Positions 30,270 through 39,548 of a stretch of 64,000 bases of DNA are shown piece by piece. The stretch's first letter is position 1, and every line of letters starts with the position of its first letter. Source of the DNA: Pseudomonas fluorescens (GTDB taxonomy: Bacteria > Pseudomonadota > Gammaproteobacteria > Pseudomonadales > Pseudomonadaceae); assembly GCF_902497775.2 (NCBI RefSeq), contig NZ_OZ024668.1, positions 124,001 to 188,000 on the forward strand, given 5' to 3'. Position numbers and translations under genes: made by a program. Under the pieces are notes generated by a model. It ran no database searches, was not told where the DNA came from, and was given only the letters and a program-made list of their open reading frames with translations.

Positions 30270-31598
30270 TCAGTGGGCCAGCGAGCCGAACAGCGAGTGC
30301 GGGCGCGCGTCGTCGATATGGATGTCGACGAACTGGCCGATCAGCTTCGGATTGTCGCAGCGGAAGTTGACGATACGGTTATTCTCGGTGCGCCCCTGCA
30401 ACTGGCCGGGGTCGCGGCGCGAGTAATCGGTGACGAGGATGCGCTGGACAGTCCCGACCATTTGTCGGCTGATCTCGAAGCCCTGGGTATCGAGGCGATG
30501 CTGCAGGGCCTTGAGGCGTTCCTTTTTTACCTCTTCCGGGGTTTCGTCCGGCAGGTCCGAGGCCGGGGTGCCCGGGCGCTGGCTGTAGACGAACGAGTAG
30601 GAGAAGTCGAAACCGACGTCGGCCACCAGCTTCATGGTCTGCTCGAAGTCTTTTTCGGTTTCGCCGGGGAAGCCGACGATGAAGTCCGAACTGATGCAGA
30701 TGCCCGGCACTGCGGCCTTGAGTTTGCGCAGCTTGGACTTGTATTCGAGGGTCGTGTGGTTGCGCTTCATCGCCGCCAGCACCCGGTCGGAACCCGATTG
30801 CACCGGCAGGTGCAGGTGCTTGACCAGCTCCGGCACCTCGGCGTGGGCCTGGATCAGGCTGTCGGAAAACTCCAGCGGGTGCGAAGTGGTGTAGCGGATG
30901 CGGTCGATGCCATCGACGGCGGCGACCACGCGGATCAGCTCGGCAAGGTCCGCCAGGCGCCCGTCGTGGGTCTGGCCACGGTAGCCGTTGACGTTCTGCC
31001 CCAACAAGGTGATTTCGCGCACGCCGTTCTCGGCCAGGTGGATGACCTCGGCCAGTACATCGTCGAACGGCCGGCTGACTTCCTCGCCACGGGTGTAAGG
31101 CACCACGCAGAAGGTGCAGTACTTGCTGCAACCTTCCATCACCGAGACGTAGGCGGTGGGGCCATCGATGCGCGGCTCGGGCAGGTGGTCGAATTTTTCG
31201 ATTTCCGGGAACGACACATCGACCTGGGGCAGGCGCGTGGTACGCGCCGCGTCGATCATTTCCGGCAGGCGGTGCAGGGTCTGCGGGCCAAAGACCACGT
31301 CGACATAGGGCGCGCGCTTGCGGATCGACTCGCCTTCCTGGCTGGCCACGCAGCCGCCGACGGCGATGACCATGTCCGGTTTCAGGTCCTTGAGTTCACG
31401 CCAACGGCCCAGTTGGGAGTACACCCGGTCCTGGGCGCGCTCGCGGATCGAGCAGGTGTTGAGCAGGATGACGTCGGCGTCTTCGGCGCGGGCCGTGACC
31501 TCGAGTGCTTGATGTTCACCCAGTAGATCGACCATGCGCGAGCTGTCGTACTCGTTCATCTGGCAACCGTGGGTTTCGATATAAAGCTTCTTGGCCAT
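30270..31598 (-). CDS. miaB: tRNA-2-methylthio-N6-dimethylallyladenosine synthase
   Basis: A 442-residue radical-SAM methylthiotransferase acting on A37 of tRNAs that read UNN codons. The N-terminal UPF0004 domain carries three cluster cysteines ([22 protein letters not shown]), the radical-SAM domain has CSKYCTFC, and the C-terminal TRAM domain covers the last 65 residues. Length and motifs are normal. It leads the miaB-phoH-ybeY-corC-lnt run and is divergent from the DUF1820 gene across 130 bases. Confidence 0.97.
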   Translation of the reverse strand: MAKKLYIETHGCQMNEYDSSRMVDLLGEHQALEVTARAEDADVILLNTCSIRERAQDRVYSQLGRWRELKDLKPDMVIAVGGCVASQEGESIRKRAPYVDVVFGPQTLHRLPEMIDAARTTRLPQVDVSFPEIEKFDHLPEPRIDGPTAYVSVMEGCSKYCTFCVVPYTRGEEVSRPFDDVLAEVIHLAENGVREITLLGQNVNGYRGQTHDGRLADLAELIRVVAAVDGIDRIRYTTSHPLEFSDSLIQAHAEVPELVKHLHLPVQSGSDRVLAAMKRNHTTLEYKSKLRKLKAAVPGICISSDFIVGFPGETEKDFEQTMKLVADVGFDFSYSFVYSQRPGTPASDLPDETPEEVKKERLKALQHRLDTQGFEISRQMVGTVQRILVTDYSRRDPGQLQGRTENNRIVNFRCDNPKLIGQFVDIHIDDARPHSLFGSLAH

Positions 31599-31728
31599 GG
31601 GAGATCATCTGGTAATTCGAAGAACCGCACATTATAAGGGCCCGGGGCGTTGGATCCTAGCGTTGTCGGCCCGGTGCCTATGTTATAGTTTGCGACTTAT
31701 TTACCACCCATGATTGCCCCCGCCCAAA

Positions 31729-32055
31729 ATGACCAAGCGCGAAGCTCCGATCTACAAAGTGATCTTTCTCAACCAGGGCCAGGTGTACGAGATGTACGCC
31801 AAACAGATCTATCAAAGCGATCTGTGGGGCTTTCTTGAGGTCGAGGAATTTGTCTTTGGCGAGCGCACCCAAGTGGTGGTCGACCCGAGTGAAGAAAAGC
31901 TCAAGGCCCAGTTCGAAGGCGTGACGCGCAGTTTTGTGCCGATGCACTCGATCGTGCGCATTGATGAGGTCGAGCGCCTGGGCACGCCGAAGATCAGCGA
32001 GGCGCGCGGTACTGGCAATGTGATGCCGTTCCCGATGCCCATGCCGGAAAAATAA
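31729..32055 (+). CDS. DUF1820 family protein
   Basis: A 108-residue soluble protein of the DUF1820 family: IYKVIFLNQGQVYEMYAKQIYQSDLWGFLEVEEFVFGE is the conserved core. The ATG at 31729 starts the usual MTKREAPIYK; a TTG fifteen bases upstream is ignored. A TATAGT box at 31684-31689 with TTGTCG at 31663-31668 (15-base spacer) may be its promoter. Function is unknown; the gene is conserved next to miaB in pseudomonads. Confidence 0.88.
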   Translation: MTKREAPIYKVIFLNQGQVYEMYAKQIYQSDLWGFLEVEEFVFGERTQVVVDPSEEKLKAQFEGVTRSFVPMHSIVRIDEVERLGTPKISEARGTGNVMPFPMPMPEK

Positions 32056-32063
32056 GCAGGGTC

Positions 32064-32612
32064 TTAAGGCAGCGGTGCGAAAGGCGTGCGACCGTCGACG
32101 GTCTGTAGCTCCAGCAGGTACTTGCGGAAGATCTGCCCCAGCACCTGGGTGGCGACTTCCAGCTCATCACGGGGCATCTTGGCAGACACCTCGTCGGCCA
32201 TGTCCAGCGCGTCTTCTGCGCCGTTGACCGCGGCCATCTTCAACACGATGTAGGCCTGCACATTGTTGGCTGCCACACCTTCACCCTTGTAGAACATGGT
32301 GCCCAAGCGGTATTGCGCCTCGGCGTGGCCTTGCAGCGAGGCTTGCTCGAAATAGCTCAGGGCTTGGTTGAGGTCGCGTGGGGTGTGGGTGCCTTCGTAG
32401 TAGAACTCACCCAGCTCGTACTGGGCCTGTGCGTCCCCGGATTTGGCCGCTTCCTGGCAGGCAGCGAGGGCTTGCGGCAGGTCTTCGGGCTGGGAATCGA
32501 GGGTGCAGCGGCCCGTTGCTGGAATCAGCAACGAGTTACCGCCTGCCGTGGCCAGCAGGGGCTGAAGAAGCAACAGGCAGCCCAGGGCGAGGGCGCGGCC
32601 GGTGCGGTTCAT
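32064..32612 (-). CDS. Exported Sel1-repeat (TPR-like) protein
   Basis: A 182-residue protein with a signal peptide (cut near ATA-GG) and two to three Sel1-type repeats: AAKSGDAQAQYELGEFYYEG, then ASLQGHAEAQYRLGTMFYKGEGV. These helical repeats usually mediate protein contacts in the periplasm. Start at 32612 gives a proper signal sequence (MNRTGRALALGCLLLLQ); an upstream in-frame ATG does not. It ends nine bases from the DUF1820 gene, convergent. The specific role is unknown. Confidence 0.87.
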   Translation of the reverse strand: MNRTGRALALGCLLLLQPLLATAGGNSLLIPATGRCTLDSQPEDLPQALAACQEAAKSGDAQAQYELGEFYYEGTHTPRDLNQALSYFEQASLQGHAEAQYRLGTMFYKGEGVAANNVQAYIVLKMAAVNGAEDALDMADEVSAKMPRDELEVATQVLGQIFRKYLLELQTVDGRTPFAPLP

Positions 32613-32724
32613 GGGGATCGACTTACCTCTGCAAAGCTGCGGCCAAAGTGTCTGGTGGCACATTATGGGATAAGCAGCGCCTACCTTACAAAGTCTTTAC
32701 TCGATTTTCTGCTTTGCAAGGCCC

Positions 32725-32772
32725 CATCGCGGGGCAAGCCCGCTCCTGTAGGAGCGGGCTTGCCCCGCGATG
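32725..32772. repeat. Perfect REP palindrome between the Sel1 gene and hemL
   Basis: Two 23-base arms (32725-32747 and 32750-32772) form a perfect palindrome with a two-base centre. The core is CGCGGGGCAAGCCCGCTCC, the P. putida-type REP. It begins twelve bases past the hemL stop on the minus strand. Confidence 0.9.
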
Positions 32773-32783
32773 GTTCACTGAAT

Positions 32784-34064
32784 TTACAGCTTGGCGAAGG
32801 CCTTCTGCGCCGCATCCAGGGTGATTTGCAGCTCGGTTTCACCGTGGGCGATCGAGGTAAAGCCGGCTTCGAAGGCGCTTGGCGCCAGGTACACGCCGCC
32901 TTCGAGCATCAAGTGGAAGAAACGCTTGAAGCGCTCGGCATCGCTGGCCATGACGTCATCGAAGGTGACGATATCGTCGGCGCCACTGAAATACAGACCG
33001 AACATGCCGCCGGCCTGGGTGGTGACGAACGGGACCCCAGCAGCATCGGCGCGCTGCTGCAGGCCGTCGAGCAGGCGGCTGGTAAAGGCGCTCAGCTCGT
33101 CATGGAAGCCCGGGCGGCTGATCAGCTTGAGGGTGGTCAGGCCGGCGGCCATGGCCAGCGGGTTGCCCGACAGGGTACCGGCCTGGTAAACCGGACCCAG
33201 TGGCGCGATCTGTTCCATGATCTGGCGCTTGCCGCCGAAGCAGCCTACCGGCATGCCACCGCCGACGATCTTGCCGAAGGTCGACAGGTCAGGGGTAACG
33301 CCGTAATGCGCCTGAGCGCCGCCCAGGGCCACGCGAAAACCGGTCATCACTTCGTCGAAGATCAGCACTACGCCATGCTCGTCGCACAGCGTGCGCAGGC
33401 CTTCAAGGAAACCTGGCGCCGGCGGTACGCAGTTCATGTTGCCGGCAACCGGCTCAACAATGATACAGGCGACCTCCTGGCCGGCTTCGGCGAGCATCTT
33501 CGCGACCGCGTCGATGTCGTTGAACGGCAGGGTCAGGGTGTGTTTGGCAAAGGCTGCCGGCACGCCGGCGGAGCTTGGCACGCCCTGGGTCAGCAGGCCG
33601 GAACCGGCTTTAACCAGCAGGCTGTCGGAGTGGCCGTGGTAGCAGCCTTCGAACTTGATGATGCTGTCGCGGCCGGTGTAGCCACGGGCCAGGCGGATGG
33701 CGCTCATGGTCGCTTCGGTGCCGGAGCTGACCATGCGGACCATTTCCATCGATGGCACGATCGAGCAGACCAGATCGGCCATTTCGGTTTCCATGGCAGT
33801 CGGCGCGCCATAGGACAGGCCGTGTTCCAGTTGCTTGCGTACCGACTCGAGCACGTCCGGGTGGCTATGGCCGAGGATCATCGGGCCCCAGGAGCCAACG
33901 TAGTCGACGTAGCGCTTGTCATCTTCGTCGGTGACATAGGCGCCTTCGGCGTGCTTGAAGAACAGCGGGGTGCCGCCAACACTCTTGAACGCCCGCACCG
34001 GCGAGTTGACGCCACCGGGGATGTGTTTCTGGGCGTTGGCAAACAGGGTTTCGGAACGAGACAT
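32784..34064 (-). CDS. hemL: Glutamate-1-semialdehyde 2,1-aminomutase
   Basis: A 426-residue PLP enzyme making 5-aminolevulinate in the C5 heme pathway. The PLP lysine lies in [16 protein letters not shown], and the N-terminal [13 protein letters not shown] and gating-loop region [20 protein letters not shown] are standard. The ATG at 34064 is preceded by GAGAG; a TTG fifteen bases upstream is in frame but unlikely. It starts 15 bases after thiE, the same arrangement (thiD-thiE-hemL) found in other pseudomonads. Confidence 0.96.
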   Translation of the reverse strand: MSRSETLFANAQKHIPGGVNSPVRAFKSVGGTPLFFKHAEGAYVTDEDDKRYVDYVGSWGPMILGHSHPDVLESVRKQLEHGLSYGAPTAMETEMADLVCSIVPSMEMVRMVSSGTEATMSAIRLARGYTGRDSIIKFEGCYHGHSDSLLVKAGSGLLTQGVPSSAGVPAAFAKHTLTLPFNDIDAVAKMLAEAGQEVACIIVEPVAGNMNCVPPAPGFLEGLRTLCDEHGVVLIFDEVMTGFRVALGGAQAHYGVTPDLSTFGKIVGGGMPVGCFGGKRQIMEQIAPLGPVYQAGTLSGNPLAMAAGLTTLKLISRPGFHDELSAFTSRLLDGLQQRADAAGVPFVTTQAGGMFGLYFSGADDIVTFDDVMASDAERFKRFFHLMLEGGVYLAPSAFEAGFTSIAHGETELQITLDAAQKAFAKL

Positions 34065-34079
34065 GATGGGCTCTCTCAA

Positions 34080-34706
34080 TCAGGCAGATGCGAACAGGGC
34101 GTTGAAGGCGCGGGCACGGCGGGTGACTTCCTGCGTGCTGTCGGCGCCGAACAGGCCGTGAATCACCGCTAGCAGGCTGGCGCCGTGGGCGACCAGCGGG
34201 GCGGCGTTGTCGAGGGTGATACCGCCGATCGCGCAGATCGGCAGGCTGATGCGGTTGCGCGCTTGTTCCAGAAGGGCGGTGTCGGCGGCAGGCGCGCCCG
34301 GCTTGGTCACCGAGTTGAAGAAGCGGCCAAAGGCGACGTAGCTGGCGCCTTCACGGGCGGCCTGCTCGGCCAGGTCGATTTGCGCGTGGCAGGTGGAACC
34401 GATGATGGCGTTACGTCCGAGCAGGGCTCGTGCCGGGGTCAACGGCCCGTCGGTCTGGCCCAGGTGCACGCCGACGCCCAGGCGCGCAGCCAGTTCGGCG
34501 TCATCGTTGATGATCAGCTGGGTCTTGTAGCGTGCGCACAGGTCGGCCAGGGCCTCGGCTTCGCGCAGGCGGCGGGACTCGTCCTGGCTCTTGTCACGGT
34601 ACTGCAGCAAGGTCACGCCGCCTTCGAGCGCCGCTTCGACATAGGGCAGAAACTTGCCGGCCAGCAACTGGCTGTCAGTGATGGCATACAGGCCGCGTAA
34701 CTTCAT
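34080..34706 (-). CDS. thiE: Thiamine-phosphate synthase
   Basis: A 208-residue TIM-barrel enzyme that joins the pyrimidine (HMP-PP) and thiazole (THZ-P) moieties of thiamine. Family segments are [48 protein letters not shown] and the phosphate-binding ICAIGGIT. It lies between thiD and hemL on the same strand, 21 bases after thiD. No THI-box riboswitch is visible upstream of thiD. Confidence 0.95.
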   Translation of the reverse strand: MKLRGLYAITDSQLLAGKFLPYVEAALEGGVTLLQYRDKSQDESRRLREAEALADLCARYKTQLIINDDAELAARLGVGVHLGQTDGPLTPARALLGRNAIIGSTCHAQIDLAEQAAREGASYVAFGRFFNSVTKPGAPAADTALLEQARNRISLPICAIGGITLDNAAPLVAHGASLLAVIHGLFGADSTQEVTRRARAFNALFASA

Positions 34707-34727
34707 GGTGTAGACCTCAAACGAAGA

Positions 34728-35525
34728 TCAGGAACAGAAATCCAGGGGCAGGCGACGCGGTACATACTGGCCTTTGCCCAGCTGCTCTGCGTCGCGCAGG
34801 GTCCGCCAGGTATAGTCCAGGGCCGAACGCACGGCGCTTTGCAGTTGTTCACCGAGGGCCAGGCGGCCGGCCAGGGCGCTGGCCAGGGTGCAGCCGGAGC
34901 CATGGTAGCTGCCGGGCAGGCGCTGGCAGGTCCAGGTGTGACGCTGGCCGTCGCGGCTGTACAGGCGGTTGTGGATTTCGTGTTCGTCACCGTGACCGCC
35001 GGTGATCAGCAGGTGTCTGACAAAAGGCAGGAGCTTTTCTGCGCATTCATCGGCACTGCCTTCGGGCAGTTCGGCCAGGATGCGCGCTTCGGGAAGGTTA
35101 GGGGTAGCGATGGTAGCCAGTGGCAGCAAGCGCTCGCGCATGGCGTAGCCGACTTCATCCTTGCCCAGGCGGCCACCGCCGCCAGCACGCAGGACCGGGT
35201 CGCAGACCAGCGGCAGATGCGGATGGGTACTGAGCAGTTCGACCACGGTATCGACCATTTCGGTCGAGCCGAGCATGCCCAGCTTGACCGCCGCGACCGT
35301 CGAATCGGCAAGCACGGCATTGGCCTGGGCCAGTACCCACTCGCGGTCGAGGACGCGGAAGTCGCTGACATTGACAGTGTCCTGAACGGTCAGGGCGGTC
35401 ACGGCCGGAGCGGCATGACAGCCTTGCGCAATCAGGGCTTCGATATCTGCCTGCAAGCCGGCACCGCCACTGGGGTCGTGGCCGGAGAGACAGAGGACAA
35501 CGGGGCGGGAGCTGTAGGTATTCAT
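34728..35525 (-). CDS. thiD: Hydroxymethylpyrimidine/phosphomethylpyrimidine kinase
   Basis: A 265-residue ribokinase-fold enzyme phosphorylating HMP and HMP-P. It begins VLCLSGHDPSGGAGLQADIEA, the canonical N-terminus, and ends with the anion-hole region YHGSGCTLASALAGRLALG. The ATG at 35525 is preferred to a start seven codons upstream. It opens the thiD-thiE-hemL run and is divergent from the ladS-type kinase gene across 263 bases. Confidence 0.95.
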   Translation of the reverse strand: MNTYSSRPVVLCLSGHDPSGGAGLQADIEALIAQGCHAAPAVTALTVQDTVNVSDFRVLDREWVLAQANAVLADSTVAAVKLGMLGSTEMVDTVVELLSTHPHLPLVCDPVLRAGGGGRLGKDEVGYAMRERLLPLATIATPNLPEARILAELPEGSADECAEKLLPFVRHLLITGGHGDEHEIHNRLYSRDGQRHTWTCQRLPGSYHGSGCTLASALAGRLALGEQLQSAVRSALDYTWRTLRDAEQLGKGQYVPRRLPLDFCS

Positions 35526-35745
35526 GGTGCGCGAGCTTATCACCAAACGCTTTTGCTGGGTCCGCCCCGGCGCCGGGGATTTTTCAACGGGCGTTTGAAC
35601 TACAACTTTAAAATCGCTGAAAGTGCCGTTCTAGAGCCTTCGGCGCAAAGTTTTCAGTAGCGTCTGGCAGGCTCGGAAAGCTATGCTAGAGTGCTCGAAT
35701 AAACCGATAACGGTTACTGCCGGATTGCGTCGCCTCAAACGGACA

Positions 35746-35757
35746 GGAGGCTACGCG
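35746..35757 (+). promoter_or_regulatory. Two adjacent GGA motifs in the ladS leader
   Basis: The leader of the kinase gene contains ACGGACAGGAGG about 35 bases before the start codon. Two GGA triplets preceded by A/C resemble RsmA/CsrA contacts, and there is no start codon correctly spaced after the AGGAGG. This is a suggestion only. Confidence 0.25.
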
Positions 35758-35788
35758 ACGCGACCGGGACAGACCATGCTGGGGCTGT

Positions 35789-37780
35789 ATGCGCTATTTG
35801 CTGATTGTTGTGCTGGGCTGGTTGCCGTTACTGGCCTCGGCGGTCGATTTCGACGACTCCACCCGCAGCTTGCCGCTCGGGCAGGTGATGCAAGTGTTCG
35901 AAGACCGCGATGGCAATGCCAGCATTGCGCAGGTCAGTGCGCCATCGTTCGGCGAGCATTTTCGCCCGCACCGGGGCGAGGTCCTTAACGCCGGCTATTC
36001 CACCTCGGTGTTCTGGCTGAAAGTCCAGCTGCGCTACGCCGCCTTGCCATCCGCCGCGCCCCGCGCCTGGTTACTGGAGTTGGCGTATCCGCCACTCGAT
36101 CACCTCGAACTTTACCTGCCAGACGCCAGCGGCACCTTCCACCTGGCCCAGCGCACCGGCGACGCCCTGCCTTATGCCAGCCGGCAGATCAAACAGAACA
36201 ACTACCTGTTCGAACTGCCTTTCAGTCCCGGCCAGACCACCACAGCCTATTTGCGCCTGCACAGCCAGGGTTCGGTGCAGGCACCGCTAACCCTGTGGTC
36301 GGCCCAGGCCTATCTCGAAGCACAGCCCACCCGCCTGTATGTGCTGGGCCTGATTTACGGCGTGTTGCTGGGGATGCTGGTGTACAACCTGTTCATCTAC
36401 CTCAGCGTACGCGACACCAGTTACCTGTACTACATCCTCTACATTGCCTCGTTCGGCCTGTATCAGGTCTCGGTCAACGGCGCCGGTGTGGCTTACTTCT
36501 GGCCCGACAGCCCCTGGTGGGCGAATGCCGCCACGCCGATGTTCATCGGTGCGGCAGGCTTGTTCGGTTGTCAGTTTGCCCGCAGTTTTCTGCAACTGAG
36601 CAATCACAGCCGTGCCTTCGACGCGGTGCTCAAGGTGCTGATGGGCTGTGGCGCGTTGGTCATGCTGTTGTCGCTGACCAGCAGCTACGGCATTGCCCTG
36701 CGCCTGGCCACCGCCTTGGCCCTGCTGTTCACCGTGTGCATCTTCGCCGCCGGGATTTTCGCCTGGCGCCGCGGTTTGCGGGTCGCCCGCTACTTCATCA
36801 TCGCCTGGACGGCGTTTTTGCTCGGTGGCCTGGTCAACACCCTGATGGTGCTGGGTTACCTGCCGAACGTGTTCCTGACCATGTATGCCAGCCAGATCGG
36901 CTCGGCGCTGGAAGTCGGTCTGTTGTCCCTGGCCTTGGCCGACCGCATCAACAGCATGCGCGAGGAGCAGGCCCAGACCCTGCGCGAAACCGGCCGCACC
37001 CTTGAGCAACTGAACATTCAGCTGGCCAACAGCAACCGCCTCAAAGACCAGTTCCTGGCCACCGTCACCCATGAATTGCGCACGCCGATGAACGGTGTGA
37101 TCGGCTCGTTGGAGCTCATGCAGACCATGCCGCTGAACGGCGAGCTGGCCCAGTACCAGCACACCGCCAGTTCGGCGGCCCAGGACATGATGGGCATGGT
37201 CGACGACATCCTCGTCCTCACCGAGCTGCAGGCCGGTCGCCTGAGCGCCCAGAACGCTCCGTTCAGCCTGCGCTCGCTGCTGCAGGAGGTGCGGGCCGAA
37301 TACGCCGCGCCCGCCATGGCCAAGGGCCTGTACTTGAGCCTGGATACCCCGGCGGAGCTGCCCGATGTGCTGATCGGCGATCGGCACAAGTTGGCCATGT
37401 GCCTGGGCTATCTGATGGATAACGGCATCAAGTTCACCCACCAGGGCGGGGTCATGTTGCAGGTGCGCGGTACGCGCCTGGGGCCTGAACAACTGAGCTT
37501 GAGCCTGAGTGTCAGCGATAGCGGCATCGGTTTCGATTGCCTGGATGAAGCCACGCTGTACCAGCGCTTCTTCCAGGTCGATGGCTCGATGACCCGCAAG
37601 TACGGCGGCCTGGGCATCGGCCTGGCGATCTGCCGGCAACTGGCCGAGCTGATCGGCGCCCGTCTGCAGCACGAGTCCAACCCGGGGCTGGGCAGCCGCT
37701 TCGAGCTGAGCCTGAGCGTGCCCTTGAGCCCGCCCCAGGCGCAGTTGGGCATGGTCAGGCCGGGGTTAAATCACAGCTAG
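35789..37780 (+). CDS. ladS: LadS-type sensor histidine kinase lacking a receiver domain
   Basis: A 663-residue inner-membrane kinase. After a signal sequence comes a periplasmic 7TMR-DISMED2 domain (about 25-170), seven transmembrane helices (about 180-385), then HisKA with the phospho-acceptor His428 in THELRTPMNGVIG, and an ATPase domain with N box YLMDNGIKFTH, G1 SDSGIGFD and G2 GGLGIGLAI. It ends soon after the ATPase. The location beside thiD-thiE-hemL is that of ladS in P. aeruginosa, where LadS senses calcium and raises Gac/Rsm signalling; that protein has an extra C-terminal receiver. Here there is none and no remnant follows, so phosphate would have to pass straight to another histidine domain such as that of GacS. 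Confidence 0.85.
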   Translation: MRYLLIVVLGWLPLLASAVDFDDSTRSLPLGQVMQVFEDRDGNASIAQVSAPSFGEHFRPHRGEVLNAGYSTSVFWLKVQLRYAALPSAAPRAWLLELAYPPLDHLELYLPDASGTFHLAQRTGDALPYASRQIKQNNYLFELPFSPGQTTTAYLRLHSQGSVQAPLTLWSAQAYLEAQPTRLYVLGLIYGVLLGMLVYNLFIYLSVRDTSYLYYILYIASFGLYQVSVNGAGVAYFWPDSPWWANAATPMFIGAAGLFGCQFARSFLQLSNHSRAFDAVLKVLMGCGALVMLLSLTSSYGIALRLATALALLFTVCIFAAGIFAWRRGLRVARYFIIAWTAFLLGGLVNTLMVLGYLPNVFLTMYASQIGSALEVGLLSLALADRINSMREEQAQTLRETGRTLEQLNIQLANSNRLKDQFLATVTHELRTPMNGVIGSLELMQTMPLNGELAQYQHTASSAAQDMMGMVDDILVLTELQAGRLSAQNAPFSLRSLLQEVRAEYAAPAMAKGLYLSLDTPAELPDVLIGDRHKLAMCLGYLMDNGIKFTHQGGVMLQVRGTRLGPEQLSLSLSVSDSGIGFDCLDEATLYQRFFQVDGSMTRKYGGLGIGLAICRQLAELIGARLQHESNPGLGSRFELSLSVPLSPPQAQLGMVRPGLNHS

Positions 37781-37798
37781 TTAGGCGTTTTTGTCACT

Positions 37799-37837
37799 TT
37801 GACAGGGGGGCAGGGCGTGATTCACTGAAATTTCAGT
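37799..37837 (+). promoter_or_regulatory. Promoter region with overlapping perfect palindrome before the acyl-CoA dehydrogenase gene
   Basis: A perfect -35 TTGACA (37799-37804) is followed at 16-17 bases by a weak -10 that overlaps ACTGAAATTTCAGT (37824-37837), a perfect 14-base palindrome. This is flanked by GGCGTGA and TCACGCC (37814-37820, 37837-37843). The layout suggests an operator for a dimeric repressor. Confidence 0.45.
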
Positions 37838-37863
37838 CACGCCAGGATCCAGGAGGCCCCTCG

Positions 37864-39516
37864 ATGAACCTGCACCAGTACGCTGAAACCCATGAGGTCA
37901 CCAACCAGCCGCCGTCCCTGGATGGCGCCAACCTGTACCGCATCGACTTGCCGCTGCAGGAGTGGTCGCGGCGCTACGGCGCCGGCTGGGCCCAGGACCG
38001 CATCGACGCGTACGGCGCCCTGGCCGGCGGGCCGCTGATGGCCGCAGGCTTTCTGGCCAACCAGAACAAGCCGCAATTCAGCAGTCATGACCGTTATGGC
38101 CATCGCATCGATCTGGTGGAGTTTCACCCGGCCTATCACGAGCTGATGCGCACGGCCATCGAGCATGGCCTGCCCTCTTTGCCCTGGACCGACCCGCGTG
38201 AAGGTGCCCATGTCGCCCGCGCGTCGATGACCTATCTGCACAGCCAGGCCGAAGCGGGCAGTGGCTGCCCGTTGACCATGACCTTTGCTGCAGTGCCGGC
38301 GCTCAAGTTGCAGCCGGAGCTGGCCGAGTACTGGTTGCCGAAGGTGCTGGCCACTGAATACGATCCACGTAACGTTGGCGACCGCCACAAGGTCGGCGTG
38401 ACCCTGGGCATGGCCATGACCGAGAAGCAGGGCGGCACCGATGTGCGCGCCAATACCACCCGTGCCTATCCGGTCGGTGCACCCGGCCCGGGCCAGGCTT
38501 ATGAGCTGGTCGGGCACAAGTGGTTCTGTTCGGCGCCGATGTGCGATGCCTTCCTGACCCTGGCCCAGACCGACAAGGGCCTGAGCTGCTTTCTGCTGCC
38601 GCGCCACCGCCCGGATGACAGTCGCAATCAGTTTTATATCCAGCGCCTGAAAGACAAACTCGGCAACTGCTCCAACGCCTCCAGCGAAGTGGAGTTCCGC
38701 GGGGCCCTGGCCTGGATGATCGGTGAGGAAGGCCGTGGCGTGCCGACCATCATCGAGATGGTCGCCATGACCCGCTTTGATTGCATGGTCGGCTCCAGCG
38801 CCCTGATGCGCCAGGCCCTGACCCAGGCCACCCACCACTGTGCCCATCGCCAGGTCGGTGGCCGGCTGCTGGCCGAGCAGCCATTGATGCAGAACGTGCT
38901 GGCCGATCTGGCCCTGGAAAGCGAAGCGGCGCTGGCCTTGAGCCTGCGCATGGGCTGCGCCCTCGACCAGCCGGACGACCCGCATCAGGCGCGTTTTGCC
39001 CGGCTGATCACCGCCGTGGGCAAGTACTGGATCTGCAAACGGGCGCCGGCAATGATCAACGAAGCGGCCGAGTGCATGGGCGGCGCCGGTTATGTCGAAG
39101 ACAGCATTCTGCCGCGGCTGTACCGCGAAGCGCCGGTCAACTCGACCTGGGAAGGCTCGGGCAATGTCCAGTGCCTGGATGTGCTGCGGGCCTTGTCCAA
39201 GGAGCCTGGGGTGCTCGACACGCTGTTCGCCGAACTCGGCGATGGCCACGGTGACCCACGCCTGGCCGCACATATCGGCAACCTCAAGGCGGCGTTCGCC
39301 GACACCGGCGACATCCAGTACCGCGCCCGCCAGCTCACCGAAGACATCGCCGTCGGCCTGCAAGCCAAGCTGCTGCTCGAAGCCGGCAATGCGGCGGTCA
39401 GCGACGCCTTTATCGCCAGTCGTCTGGGCGGTAACGGCCGGGTTTACGGCGTGCTGCCCCGTGGTGTCGACGTCGCGGCGCTGGTGCAACGCTCGACCCC
39501 GAACTGGCCGCTCTAA
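37864..39516 (+). CDS. AidB-like acyl-CoA dehydrogenase
   Basis: A 550-residue flavoprotein. The FAD/substrate part reads LGMAMTEKQGGTDVRAN, and the C-terminal stretch MGGAGYVEDSILPRLYREAPVNSTWEGSGNVQCLDVLRAL matches the AidB branch, including an arginine-containing active-site loop. E. coli AidB (541 residues) is induced by alkylation and binds DNA; the length agrees. The natural substrate is unclear, and the assignment to DNA protection rather than lipid or branched-chain metabolism is not secure. A strong AGGAGG site precedes the ATG, and a palindrome overlaps the promoter. Confidence 0.88.
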   Translation: MNLHQYAETHEVTNQPPSLDGANLYRIDLPLQEWSRRYGAGWAQDRIDAYGALAGGPLMAAGFLANQNKPQFSSHDRYGHRIDLVEFHPAYHELMRTAIEHGLPSLPWTDPREGAHVARASMTYLHSQAEAGSGCPLTMTFAAVPALKLQPELAEYWLPKVLATEYDPRNVGDRHKVGVTLGMAMTEKQGGTDVRANTTRAYPVGAPGPGQAYELVGHKWFCSAPMCDAFLTLAQTDKGLSCFLLPRHRPDDSRNQFYIQRLKDKLGNCSNASSEVEFRGALAWMIGEEGRGVPTIIEMVAMTRFDCMVGSSALMRQALTQATHHCAHRQVGGRLLAEQPLMQNVLADLALESEAALALSLRMGCALDQPDDPHQARFARLITAVGKYWICKRAPAMINEAAECMGGAGYVEDSILPRLYREAPVNSTWEGSGNVQCLDVLRALSKEPGVLDTLFAELGDGHGDPRLAAHIGNLKAAFADTGDIQYRARQLTEDIAVGLQAKLLLEAGNAAVSDAFIASRLGGNGRVYGVLPRGVDVAALVQRSTPNWPL

Positions 39517-39548
39517 CGTGCGTGCCTTTGCCGCCGGATAGAGGCAAG

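Noticed and set aside
35655..35680. Sigma-54 promoter before ladS
   Set aside because: TGGCAGG is present but the second element TTGC is not at the required distance.
37781..37863. Frameshifted receiver domain after ladS
   Set aside because: Only 83 bases separate ladS from the next gene and none encode receiver-like residues.
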